7,203 nt of DNA. It comes from Nitrospinota bacterium. GTDB taxonomy: Bacteria; Nitrospirota; Nitrospiria; Nitrospirales; UBA8639. A program made the translations under genes and the position numbers. The DNA lies in contig JADFRB010000092.1 of assembly GCA_022561525.1 (NCBI GenBank), positions 1 to 7,203 of the forward strand. The letters are read 5' to 3'. Positions 1 through 5,619 of the stretch are shown here, one piece after another; position 1 is the stretch's first letter; every line of letters starts with the position of its first letter. The notes below the pieces were generated by a model that did no database searches, was not told the DNA's origin, and saw nothing but the letters and a program-made list of their open reading frames with translations.

Positions 1-1
1 T

Positions 2-541
2 AGCACACTTGCCTTTTCCACGGTCCTTCCGGCTATGTTCAGTACCTGCCAATTTCTGCAAACATTTTCGTTTCTGTCGAATCGAACCTACCAACGACCA
101 TTGGACATTCCTCAGCCAACAAATCTCCTATGGGTCCTATTGTTCTTTAGCAGCACATGCCTCGTGGGATTAGCCATCTGGCCCAACTATTTTTTCTCGT
201 TCTTGTGGATTGCGCCCTTGCTATTCATGCTGGGTATTCAGATGCGATGGGGCAAGAGCACGATTATTTTGGCTTTAAGCCAGGGCCGGTGGCAGGTGAT
301 CACCACCCCAGCTTGTGCGGCCATATTGTGCGGATTCTTTTGGGAGATGTGGAATGTCAACAGCGCGGCGAAGTGGGTGTATTCGATTCCCTTTGTGGAT
401 CGATTTCACCTTTTCGAAATGCCCCTCCTGGGCTATGCCGGTTACGTGCCGTTTGGATTGGAATGTGTCGTGGCAATGGATTTCTTTTTCAGAGGACGAC
501 AGTGCTTGGATGTCATGGACTGGTCTAACAACCGTGGGTAA
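2..541 (+). CDS. Integral membrane protein of unknown function, C-terminal part (5' end outside the window)
   Basis: The reading frame is open to the left edge, so the gene is 5'-truncated. The internal ATG at 35 lies in frame but has no convincing ribosome site, and I do not take it as the start. Numbered from that ATG, hydrophobic segments lie near residues 31-49, 52-70, 89-106 and 137-152, so this is a multi-pass inner-membrane protein. Between the last two segments is an aromatic- and proline-rich stretch (about residues 102-140) containing WEMWN, a VDRFHLFEMP motif and GYAGYVPFGLE. Conserved-looking Trp, His and Glu in a membrane loop suggest a family-specific site. I do not recognise a function. 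It ends with TAA 83 bp before the repeat element and is separated from the next gene by about 500 bp, so it is not part of the sulfur operon. That the frame is coding is fairly sure; its role is unknown. Confidence 0.7.
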   Translation, partial: STLAFSTVLPAMFSTCQFLQTFSFLSNRTYQRPLDIPQPTNLLWVLLFFSSTCLVGLAIWPNYFFSFLWIAPLLFMLGIQMRWGKSTIILALSQGRWQVITTPACAAILCGFFWEMWNVNSAAKWVYSIPFVDRFHLFEMPLLGYAGYVPFGLECVVAMDFFFRGRQCLDVMDWSNNRG

Positions 542-623
542 TTGTTGCTTTTGATTTTCAAAGTTCGCAGAAGACTCGTCATAATGGCTGGCATGATACC
601 TGGATGCATCGTCACCTCCCTTA

Positions 624-745
624 GGGAATGTTGAAAAATGGCGTCAGCGGCGTTCTCGGCACTTTGTCGTGCTCACGTACTCACGCCTATGCTCCGCGCG
701 CCAAAGCACCTGCGGCCTTGCTGAGCGCACCTTTTTAACATCCCC
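624..745 (-). repeat. 122-bp MITE-like repeat with terminal inverted repeats (copy 1)
   Basis: The left end GGGAATGTTGAAAAA (624-638) is matched, inverted, by the right end, which reads GGGGATGTTAAAAAG on the - strand (745 back to 731). Inside is a GC-rich core with a hairpin: GGCACTTTG (658-666) pairs with CAAAGCACC (702-710) in all nine positions if two G-T wobbles are allowed. On the - strand it shares CAGCAAGGCCGCAG, GCGCGCGGAGC and GAGTACGTGAGCACG with the element at the right edge of the window, so it belongs to a dispersed family. It encodes no protein. No clear target-site duplication is visible. It is likely a non-autonomous mobile or REP-like element. The minus orientation is set by comparison with copy 2. 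Confidence 0.75.
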
Positions 746-1037
746 TGTTGCTTCCTTGGATGAGTCATAAATGAACGACATTTGAAAATTTTCGAATATT
801 CTACAGTCTCTTAATGAGATTGTGTTGCCAATCGCCCCAATTGAGAGGAAGTACGTTGTTGATGGGCAATAAAGAGCAGCAGCCTGTGCATGATTTGATC
901 TAATTCCTTTGGCTGGCGATTCTTTGGTATTCTCTTCTTCTTCGGCATATTGGTTTTAGTAATTTAGGGCTGCTCACTGTTGAGACAGAAGCCATCTTCC
1001 CGTATCATTTCCCTGAAAGGTGATTGAGGCTTTCCTT
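746..1037. other. Intergenic stretch before the Sir2 gene, no gene found
   Basis: There is no credible open reading frame on either strand here. The minus-strand frame that enters from 1282 is an antisense shadow of the Sir2 gene. The sequence is more AT-rich than the genes around it and contains two abutting palindromes, GAAAATTTTC (784-793) and GAATATTC (794-801), and a pyrimidine run around 930-940. I could not find a pair of -35 and -10 boxes with good spacing, so the Sir2 promoter is not located, although it should lie in this stretch. Confidence 0.5.
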
Positions 1038-1766
1038 ATGAACATTGACGCTGCCCTGCAAGATATTCGATCGCGCCTAGCCCAGGCCAAATCGGTGACG
1101 GTGTTAACCGGAGCCGGGATCTCAGCAGACAGCGGCGTCCCAACCTTTCGCGGAGCAGAAGGCTTGTGGAAGGACTTTCGACCCGAGGAGCTCGCTTCCC
1201 CGGATGCCTTCGAGCGTGATCCAACCCTGGTCTGGGAATGGTATAACTGGCGGCGGGAATTACTCGCCACGAAAAGTCCCAATCCAGGCCATCATGCCTT
1301 GGTTGAATTAGAACAGCGATGTGAGCGGTTTTGGCTGATTACTCAAAACGTGGATGGCCTGCATGCGGAAGCAGGTTCTCGGAAACTGTCCGAAATTCAT
1401 GGCAATATTTGGAAGGTCAGATGTACTGGATGTGGCGTGGTCAAAGACAATCGAGACGTCCCCATTGAGATTCTGCCAAAATGTTTAACCTGCCATGGGC
1501 TGCTACGCCCACATATTGTTTGGTTTGGTGAATCGCTGGACCCTGAAGACCTTCACAATAGCTATGAGGCGTTACGATCCTGCGAGGTTCTGCTCATCAT
1601 TGGCACTTCAGGCATGGTCTATCCCGCTGCCTCCTTTGGGCCGATTGCCAAAGATCAAGGCGCCTTTGTCGCAGAACTGAATTTGGATTCAACACCAAAC
1701 TCCGATCTTGTGGACGTGGCGGTTCAAGGACGTGCTAAAGATCTTGTCCCTCAATTACTCTCATAA
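1038..1766 (+). CDS. cobB: Sir2-family NAD-dependent protein deacylase (class III, CobB/SIRT5-like)
   Basis: The protein removes acyl groups from lysine in cytosolic proteins, using NAD+ and releasing nicotinamide and O-acyl-ADP-ribose. Numbered from the chosen ATG (242 residues): NAD-binding GAGIS at 25-29 followed by DSGVPTFRG, TQNVDGLH at 102-109, catalytic His121 in IHGN, four zinc-ligand cysteines (129, 132, 149, 152) and GTS at 189-191. Tyr69 and Arg72 form the Y-x-x-R pair that in CobB and SIRT5 binds negatively charged acyl groups, so desuccinylation or demalonylation is likely besides deacetylation. I prefer ATG 1038 because GAGG at 1026-1029 sits 8 nt upstream; a GTG at 1020 would add six residues and has no good ribosome site. 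The length is normal for a bacterial sirtuin. It stands alone, 91 bp before the sulfur operon, which appears to have its own promoter. A functional link with the operon is not shown. Confidence 0.93.
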   Translation: MNIDAALQDIRSRLAQAKSVTVLTGAGISADSGVPTFRGAEGLWKDFRPEELASPDAFERDPTLVWEWYNWRRELLATKSPNPGHHALVELEQRCERFWLITQNVDGLHAEAGSRKLSEIHGNIWKVRCTGCGVVKDNRDVPIEILPKCLTCHGLLRPHIVWFGESLDPEDLHNSYEALRSCEVLLIIGTSGMVYPAASFGPIAKDQGAFVAELNLDSTPNSDLVDVAVQGRAKDLVPQLLS

Positions 1767-1788
1767 GCCATTGTAATTCCACATCTTC

Positions 1789-1818
1789 TTGACTATTTCC
1801 CGCCTTGTTTGCTACCGT
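1789..1818 (+). promoter_or_regulatory. Candidate sigma-70-type promoter of the sulfur-carrier operon
   Basis: TTGACT (1789-1794) matches the -35 consensus at five of six bases. After an 18-bp spacer comes TACCGT (1813-1818), preceded by TG one base upstream (1810-1811), giving an extended -10 element. Transcription would start near 1825, leaving a leader of about 30 nt before the ThiS-like start. It is the only promoter-like pair I find in the gap after the Sir2 gene, and no gap inside the operon exceeds 38 bp. The -10 box itself is only a three-of-six match, so this is a prediction. Confidence 0.45.
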
Positions 1819-1857
1819 ATTTGGTTTAGGATTAATGCACGATACATGGAGCGAATC

Positions 1858-2058
1858 ATGCAAGTGACAATTAATGGAAAACCCGAAGATGTCCAAGCCA
1901 GCACAGTCCTGGGTGTTCTGAAACATAAAGAGGTGGACCCCCATATGGTGGCAGTGGAACTCAACACTCAGATTGTTGAACGCGACAAACTGGAGACAAC
2001 CCCGATCAAAGACGGGGATAAACTGGAATTCCTCTTTTTCATGGGTGGAGGCGAGTGA
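1858..2058 (+). CDS. thiS: ThiS-like ubiquitin-fold sulfur carrier ending Gly-Gly-Gly-Glu
   Basis: A 66-residue beta-grasp protein of the ThiS/MoaD type. Such carriers are adenylated at a C-terminal Gly-Gly by an E1-like enzyme and then turned into a thiocarboxylate that donates sulfur. Seen here: N-terminal MQVTINGKP strand, a VAVELN strand (residues 31-36), the typical KDGDKLEFLFF segment (51-61) and the tail MGGGE (62-66). The start is set by GGAG (1848-1851), 6 nt before ATG 1858; an ATG at 1846 and a longer frame from 1789 are open but lack this site and add no family sequence. The tail carries one Glu beyond the glycines, so trimming would be needed before activation. The stop overlaps the start of the cysteine synthase gene. 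Lying next to cysteine synthase and an E1 rather than thiG or thiazole genes, it more likely feeds cysteine synthesis than thiamine, despite the ThiS-like sequence. Confidence 0.85.
   Translation: MQVTINGKPEDVQASTVLGVLKHKEVDPHMVAVELNTQIVERDKLETTPIKDGDKLEFLFFMGGGE
2047..2057 (+). promoter_or_regulatory. Shine-Dalgarno inside the ThiS-like tail codons, overlapping start/stop
   Basis: GGAGG (2047-2051) lies within the codons for the last glycines of the ThiS-like protein and is the only ribosome site for the next gene, whose GTG start (2055-2057) overlaps the TGA stop (2056-2058). The 3-nt spacer is short. This arrangement implies translational coupling of carrier and cysteine synthase. Confidence 0.6.
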
Positions 2059-2984
2059 CCTCTCCCTTCTTGCCGCAAATCACGGAGGGCATTGGCAACA
2101 CTCCCCTTGTCAGACTGAATAAGCTTTCCCCGGATGGCGGAGCCACCATTTATGGCAAGGTGGAGTTTTTCAACCCCGGGGGCAGCGTCAAGGATCGTAT
2201 CTGCCTCAATATGCTGGATGAGGCTGAACAACAGGGCCAGCTCAAGCCAGGTGGGACGATTGTTGAGCCTACGAGCGGCAACACAGGTATTGGGCTCGCG
2301 TTAATCGCGGCGGTTCGTGGGTACAAGCTGATTCTGGTCATGCCGGAAAGTATGAGTCTGGAACGAGCCAGCCTGCTTTCTTCGTATGGGGCTCAACTCA
2401 TCTTGACCCCAGCGTGGGAGGGCATGAAGGGAGCCATTAAGGAAGCGGAAAGCATTGTCTCACAAAACCCTGAGTATTATATGCCGGATCAATTTTCGAA
2501 TCCCGCAAACCCGGCCATGCATAAAAAGACCACGGCCCTTGAACTGTGGGATGCCTTGGATGGAAAAATCGATGCGTTTGTCGCAGCAGTAGGAACAGGC
2601 GGCACGATTACGGGATGTGGTGAGGTTTTTAAAGAACGAAACCCTTCAGTAAAAATCATTGCGGTTGAACCTGCAGGGTCCCCGGTTCTTTCCGGTGGTG
2701 AACCCGGCCCCCATAAGATTCAAGGCATTGGCGCAGGGTTCGTTCCAAAAGTTCTCAATCGTTCGATTTTAGATGATATTTTTCGCGTCACCGACGACCA
2801 GGCGTACCAGACGACCAAACTGTTGGCGAAAAAAGAAGGGCTCTTGGTGGGAATATCCTCTGGAGCCAACGTCTTTGCCGCCCAACACGTGGCCAAGGAA
2901 TTAGGCCCTGGAAAGAATGTCGTCACCGTGTTATGTGATACCGGCGAGCGATATTTAAGCATCGAGAAGTATTTCAATATTTAA
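2055..2984 (+). CDS. cysK: Cysteine synthase, CysK-type (O-acetylserine sulfhydrylase family)
   Basis: A cytosolic PLP enzyme of fold type II, 309 residues, a normal length. The family makes L-cysteine from O-acetylserine (or O-phosphoserine) and a sulfur donor. Visible: GNTPLVRLNKL near the N-terminus, PLP lysine Lys47 in NPGGSVKDR, the substrate loop TSGNTG (73-78), the phosphate-binding loop GTGGTITG (180-187), KIQGIGAGFVP (221-231), GISSGAN (266-272) and CDTGERYLS near the end. KIQGIG is the CysK form, where E. coli CysM has IRRW. The start is a GTG overlapping the ThiS-like stop, with its ribosome site in the glycine codons of that gene. Co-translation with a sulfur carrier, and an E1 gene 38 bp downstream, suggest a protein thiocarboxylate as sulfur source, as for mycobacterial CysM with CysO. 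Whether the acceptor is O-acetylserine or O-phosphoserine cannot be read from the sequence. Confidence 0.92.
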   Translation: MTSPFLPQITEGIGNTPLVRLNKLSPDGGATIYGKVEFFNPGGSVKDRICLNMLDEAEQQGQLKPGGTIVEPTSGNTGIGLALIAAVRGYKLILVMPESMSLERASLLSSYGAQLILTPAWEGMKGAIKEAESIVSQNPEYYMPDQFSNPANPAMHKKTTALELWDALDGKIDAFVAAVGTGGTITGCGEVFKERNPSVKIIAVEPAGSPVLSGGEPGPHKIQGIGAGFVPKVLNRSILDDIFRVTDDQAYQTTKLLAKKEGLLVGISSGANVFAAQHVAKELGPGKNVVTVLCDTGERYLSIEKYFNI

Positions 2985-3022
2985 TCGGTTATTGAACAAT
3001 CCATTTTACCTGAACGTAAAGT

Positions 3023-3844
3023 ATGAACTTCACAGACGATCAGATTACCCGATACAGCCGACACATCCTGCTTCCTGAAGTAGGTGGCAAAGGCCAGAAG
3101 AAACTTTCCCAGGCGAAAATTTTTGTCGTTGGCGCTGGTGGACTTGGCTCTCCCGTTGCGCTGTATTTGGCCGCAGCAGGTATTGGCACCATTGGCTTGA
3201 TCGACAGCGATGTCGTGGACCTGTCGAATCTCCAACGTCAGATATTGCACCACACTCCAGACGTTGGCCGATCGAAGGTACTCTCGGCCAAAGAAAAAAT
3301 TTACGCCTTAAACCCCGAGGTGACGGTCGAAACCTACGAAGACCGCTTCACGGCCAACAATGCTCTCGAACTCATCAAGCCGTACGATATCGTGATCGAT
3401 GGAGTCGATAATTTTCCATCGAAATTTTTGATCAATGATGCTTGCTATTTCGCAAACAAGCCCCTCGTCCACGGCGGCATTTTACGATTTGATGGACGCG
3501 TGTTCTCCATCATTCCCAAAAAATCTGCCTGCTACCGTTGCATCTTTAATGAGCCGCCTCCAGCCGGGCTCGTGCCCAGTTGCCAGGAAGCCGGCATTAT
3601 AGGCGTGGTCGCAGGTATTATTGGTACGATTCAGGCTACCGAAGCGATCAAATTAATTTTGAACATTGGACAACCGCTCACGGATCGCATTTTGGATTTT
3701 GATGCCCAGAAGACCAGCTTCCGTGAGATCAAAACCAAACGGAACCCCAAATGTCCCCTCTGCGGAGACAACCCTGAAATCACCAAGTTATTCGAGCATG
3801 AACAGGAAGCCTGCCAACTACCTGGTACGGTAGGCGTCACATAA
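3023..3844 (+). CDS. moeB: MoeB/ThiF-family E1-like adenylating enzyme, paralogue 1
   Basis: Adenylates the C-terminal glycine of a ubiquitin-fold sulfur carrier using ATP, preparing it for thiocarboxylation; cytosolic. In 273 residues: nucleotide loop GAGGLGS (37-43), Asp61 and Asp63, the SNLQRQ motif with Arg72, Lys85, the DGVDN motif (126-130), zinc cysteines 170, 173, 244 and 247, and Cys187 in PSCQEAG at the site of the family's conserved cysteine. The protein ends soon after the zinc site and has no C-terminal rhodanese domain, unlike mycobacterial MoeZ, so the sulfur must come from a separate protein or from free sulfide. The gene follows cysK after 38 bp and precedes thrC by 14 bp. 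The ribosome site is weak (AAAG just before ATG). It is closely related to the second copy at 5620 and by position most likely charges the ThiS-like carrier. A role in molybdopterin synthesis is possible but not supported by neighbours. Confidence 0.9.
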   Translation: MNFTDDQITRYSRHILLPEVGGKGQKKLSQAKIFVVGAGGLGSPVALYLAAAGIGTIGLIDSDVVDLSNLQRQILHHTPDVGRSKVLSAKEKIYALNPEVTVETYEDRFTANNALELIKPYDIVIDGVDNFPSKFLINDACYFANKPLVHGGILRFDGRVFSIIPKKSACYRCIFNEPPPAGLVPSCQEAGIIGVVAGIIGTIQATEAIKLILNIGQPLTDRILDFDAQKTSFREIKTKRNPKCPLCGDNPEITKLFEHEQEACQLPGTVGVT

Positions 3845-3858
3845 ATATAGGTGCTGCC

Positions 3859-5097
3859 ATGGCAATAATGAAAGCCTTAGTCTGTCGAGAATGTGGGAAG
3901 GAGTATCCCACCGAAGCCATTCATGTTTGCGAACTCTGCTTTGGCCCATTAGAAGTCAAATATAATTATGATGAGATCAAGGCCAAAGTCTCTCGGAAAT
4001 CAATTGAGGCCGGGCCGCATAGCCTTTGGCGATATCAAGACTTCCTTCCCATCGAGGGCAAACCGACTGTGGGCCTGCATGCGGGATTCACGCCTCTCGT
4101 TCGAGCACACAACCTGGGCGCGTTCTTGGGAATTGATGAGCTCTATATTAAAAATGACTGCGTCAATCACCCCACCCTTTCATTTAAAGATCGAGTGGTG
4201 GCCGTTGCGCTAACCCGAGCGCGAGAACTGGGATTTGAGACAGCCGCGTGTGCATCAACCGGAAACTTAGCCAACTCTGTTGCCGCTCATGCGGCGCTAG
4301 CCGGGATGCAATGTTACGTGTTTATTCCTGGCGACCTGGAAGCCGCGAAGGTGCTGGGCAACCTCATCTATCGTCCCAAGGTCATTGAGATCGATGGCAC
4401 CTATGATGACGTGAACCGCCTCTGTAGCGAGATTGCCGGGGAACGACAATGGGCCTTTGTGAATATCAACATCCGACCATACTATGCCGAAGGATCGAAA
4501 ACGCTGGCCTACGAAACCGTGGAGCAATTGGGGTGGCGCGCGCCGGATCAAGTCGTGGTCCCCATGGCATCGGGTTCTTTGCTGACCAAAATTTGGAAGG
4601 GACTTAACGAGTTTAAAAAAGTGGGGCTCCTCGATTCAGTGAACACCATAGTTAATGGTGCGCAGGCTGAAGGGTGTTCACCCATTTCGACAGCATTTAA
4701 AGATGGTCGAGACTTTTTCAAACCCGTCAAACCCAATACGATTGCCAAGTCTCTCGCGATTGGGAACCCTGCCGATGGGTATTATGCCTTGAAGACCGCA
4801 GCAGAAAGCGGCGGGGTCTTGGATTCTGTGACTGATGATGAAATCGTAGAAGGCATTAAACTCTTAGCGCAAACTGAAGGGATCTTTGCCGAAACTGCCG
4901 GAGGCGTGACGATTGGGGTGCTTCAAAAACTGGCAAAGCAGGGCTTGATCAAGCGAGAGGATGTGACCGTCGCCTACATCACCGGCAATGGATTAAAGAC
5001 CCAAGAAGCCGTAGTGGATTCCGTCGGCAGACCAATTCGTATTCCGCCCAGTCTCGCAAAATTTGAACAAATGTTTGGACAACAGGGGGCTGCATGA
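3859..5097 (+). CDS. thrC: Threonine synthase homologue with N-terminal zinc ribbon
   Basis: A 412-residue fold-type II PLP enzyme. Threonine synthases convert O-phosphohomoserine and water to threonine and phosphate. The N-terminus has a CxxC...CxxC zinc ribbon (Cys9, 12, 24, 27), common in one branch of the family. It is followed by GFTPLVRAHNLG (76-87), PLP lysine Lys110 in LSFKDR, ASTGN (132-136), a VPMASGSLL region (234-242) and TAGGVTIGVL (346-355) near the end. The start is ATG 3859, with TAGGTG (3848-3853) 5 nt upstream; an ATG three codons later is less well placed. The stop overlaps the CysO-like start (ATGA, 5094-5097). No other threonine-pathway gene (homoserine kinase, homoserine dehydrogenase) is present. 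Its partners are a sulfur carrier, a NIL domain, an E1 and a JAMM peptidase, so a sulfur reaction on O-phosphohomoserine giving homocysteine is a credible alternative to threonine synthesis. Family assignment is firm; the reaction is open. Confidence 0.88.
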   Translation: MAIMKALVCRECGKEYPTEAIHVCELCFGPLEVKYNYDEIKAKVSRKSIEAGPHSLWRYQDFLPIEGKPTVGLHAGFTPLVRAHNLGAFLGIDELYIKNDCVNHPTLSFKDRVVAVALTRARELGFETAACASTGNLANSVAAHAALAGMQCYVFIPGDLEAAKVLGNLIYRPKVIEIDGTYDDVNRLCSEIAGERQWAFVNINIRPYYAEGSKTLAYETVEQLGWRAPDQVVVPMASGSLLTKIWKGLNEFKKVGLLDSVNTIVNGAQAEGCSPISTAFKDGRDFFKPVKPNTIAKSLAIGNPADGYYALKTAAESGGVLDSVTDDEIVEGIKLLAQTEGIFAETAGGVTIGVLQKLAKQGLIKREDVTVAYITGNGLKTQEAVVDSVGRPIRIPPSLAKFEQMFGQQGAA

Positions 5098-5375
5098 TTA
5101 CGGTTCGTATTCCCACTCCCCTTCGCCCCATGACTGGCGGCAAGGGAGAAGTTGAAGGCGCCGGGAACAGTGTGAGTGAACTCATTGAACACCTGAATGG
5201 CGTTCATCCCGGGCTCAAAGATCGCATCTGTGACGAACAGGGAGAGATACGGCGCTTCATTAACATCTATGTCAATGAAGAAGACATTCGTTTTCTGACC
5301 GGAAAAGAGACTCCGCTCAAAGATGGCGATGAAGTCTCGATCGTTCCTGCGATAGCCGGAGGGGCCCATGGCTAA
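5094..5375 (+). CDS. cysO: CysO-like MoaD/ThiS-family sulfur carrier with Ala-His-Gly tail after Gly-Gly
   Basis: A 93-residue ubiquitin-fold carrier. From memory it resembles M. tuberculosis CysO along its length: IPTPLRPMTGG near the N-terminus (CysO has IPTILRPHTGG), RRFINIYVNEEDIRF (53-67, CysO RFVNIYVNDEDVRF), and DGDEVSIVPAIAGG (77-90). CysO carries sulfur as a C-terminal thiocarboxylate and forms a cysteine adduct that Mec hydrolyses. Here the Gly-Gly (89-90) is followed by Ala-His-Gly, whereas CysO ends at Gly-Gly, so the last three residues should be removed before adenylation. The start is ATG 5094 with GGGGG at 5085-5089, overlapping the thrC stop by four bases; the end overlaps the next gene by eight. 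Tight linkage to thrC, not to cysK, is the odd point. MoaD of molybdopterin synthase is a less likely reading because no MoaE or other moa gene is near. Confidence 0.88.
   Translation: MITVRIPTPLRPMTGGKGEVEGAGNSVSELIEHLNGVHPGLKDRICDEQGEIRRFINIYVNEEDIRFLTGKETPLKDGDEVSIVPAIAGGAHG
5358..5370 (+). promoter_or_regulatory. Shine-Dalgarno in the CysO-like Gly-Gly codons, start of the NIL gene
   Basis: GGAGGGG (5358-5364) is made by the Gly-Gly codons and the next base, 3 nt before ATG 5368. The three residues after Gly-Gly and the stop (TAA, 5373-5375) fill the overlap with the next gene. This mirrors the arrangement at the end of the ThiS-like gene and implies translational coupling. Confidence 0.6.
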
Positions 5376-5607
5376 ATTACGCTTTCACATTCGCTTTCCC
5401 GAAGAAAAAATTCCTGAACCGATCATTCATCAAATCGGCCATGAATATAAGGTCGTCACCAGCATTCGTCGTGCTGATATTCGAGACACCACGGGTTGGA
5501 TGGATGTGGAATTCTCCGGAGACACCGAAGAAATCGAACGCGCCATCGACGGATTACGAGAAAAAGGGGTCCAGGTCGATCCCATCGAACTTAACGTGGT
5601 TGAATGA
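5368..5607 (+). CDS. Stand-alone NIL-domain protein
   Basis: A 79-residue soluble protein with the beta-alpha-beta pattern of the NIL domain, an ACT-like ferredoxin fold best known from the C-terminus of the methionine ABC transporter ATPase MetN, where it binds methionine. Visible: strand LRFHIRFP (4-11), helix EPIIHQIG (17-24), strand YKVVTSIRRADIRD (27-40) with TSI where the name-giving Asn-Ile-Leu sits, WMDVEFSGD (44-52), then the characteristic helix TEEIERAIDGLREKGVQV (53-70). It is the length of a single domain with nothing fused. The gene overlaps the CysO-like gene by 8 bp, and MoeB-2 follows after 12 bp. Possible roles are a methionine or homocysteine sensor, or a small subunit of the PLP enzyme or E1. 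NIL domains also occur in proteins linked to homocysteine formation in methanogens, which fits the proposed pathway but does not prove it. Confidence 0.8.
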   Translation: MAKLRFHIRFPEEKIPEPIIHQIGHEYKVVTSIRRADIRDTTGWMDVEFSGDTEEIERAIDGLREKGVQVDPIELNVVE

Positions 5608-5619
5608 TTTAAGAAACTC

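Noticed and set aside
157..528. Second plus-strand frame (123 codons) inside the first membrane-protein gene
   Set aside because: It overlaps the frame with clear membrane segments and has a non-membrane, patternless composition, so it is a frame shadow.
784..801. Adjacent palindromes GAAAATTTTC and GAATATTC as an operator
   Set aside because: They are short AT-rich palindromes about 240 bp from the Sir2 start with no promoter beside them. Chance is sufficient to explain them.
909..933. Possible promoter of the Sir2 gene (TTGGCT and TATTCT)
   Set aside because: The spacer is only 13 bp, too short for a standard sigma-70 promoter.
974..1282. Minus-strand reading frame of 102 codons across the Sir2 gene start
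   Set aside because: It is antisense to a well-supported sirtuin, is low in recognisable structure and has no family resemblance.
3023..3844. Molybdenum cofactor role for the MoeB-like and MoaD-like genes
   Set aside because: No moaA, moaC, moaE, mog or moeA gene is near. Carrier 2 resembles CysO, and the neighbours are PLP enzymes and a Mec-type peptidase.
4974..5369. Minus-strand frame of 131 codons opposite thrC and the CysO-like gene
   Set aside because: It mirrors two strongly supported coding genes. The protein has no recognisable domain and no ribosome site was evident.
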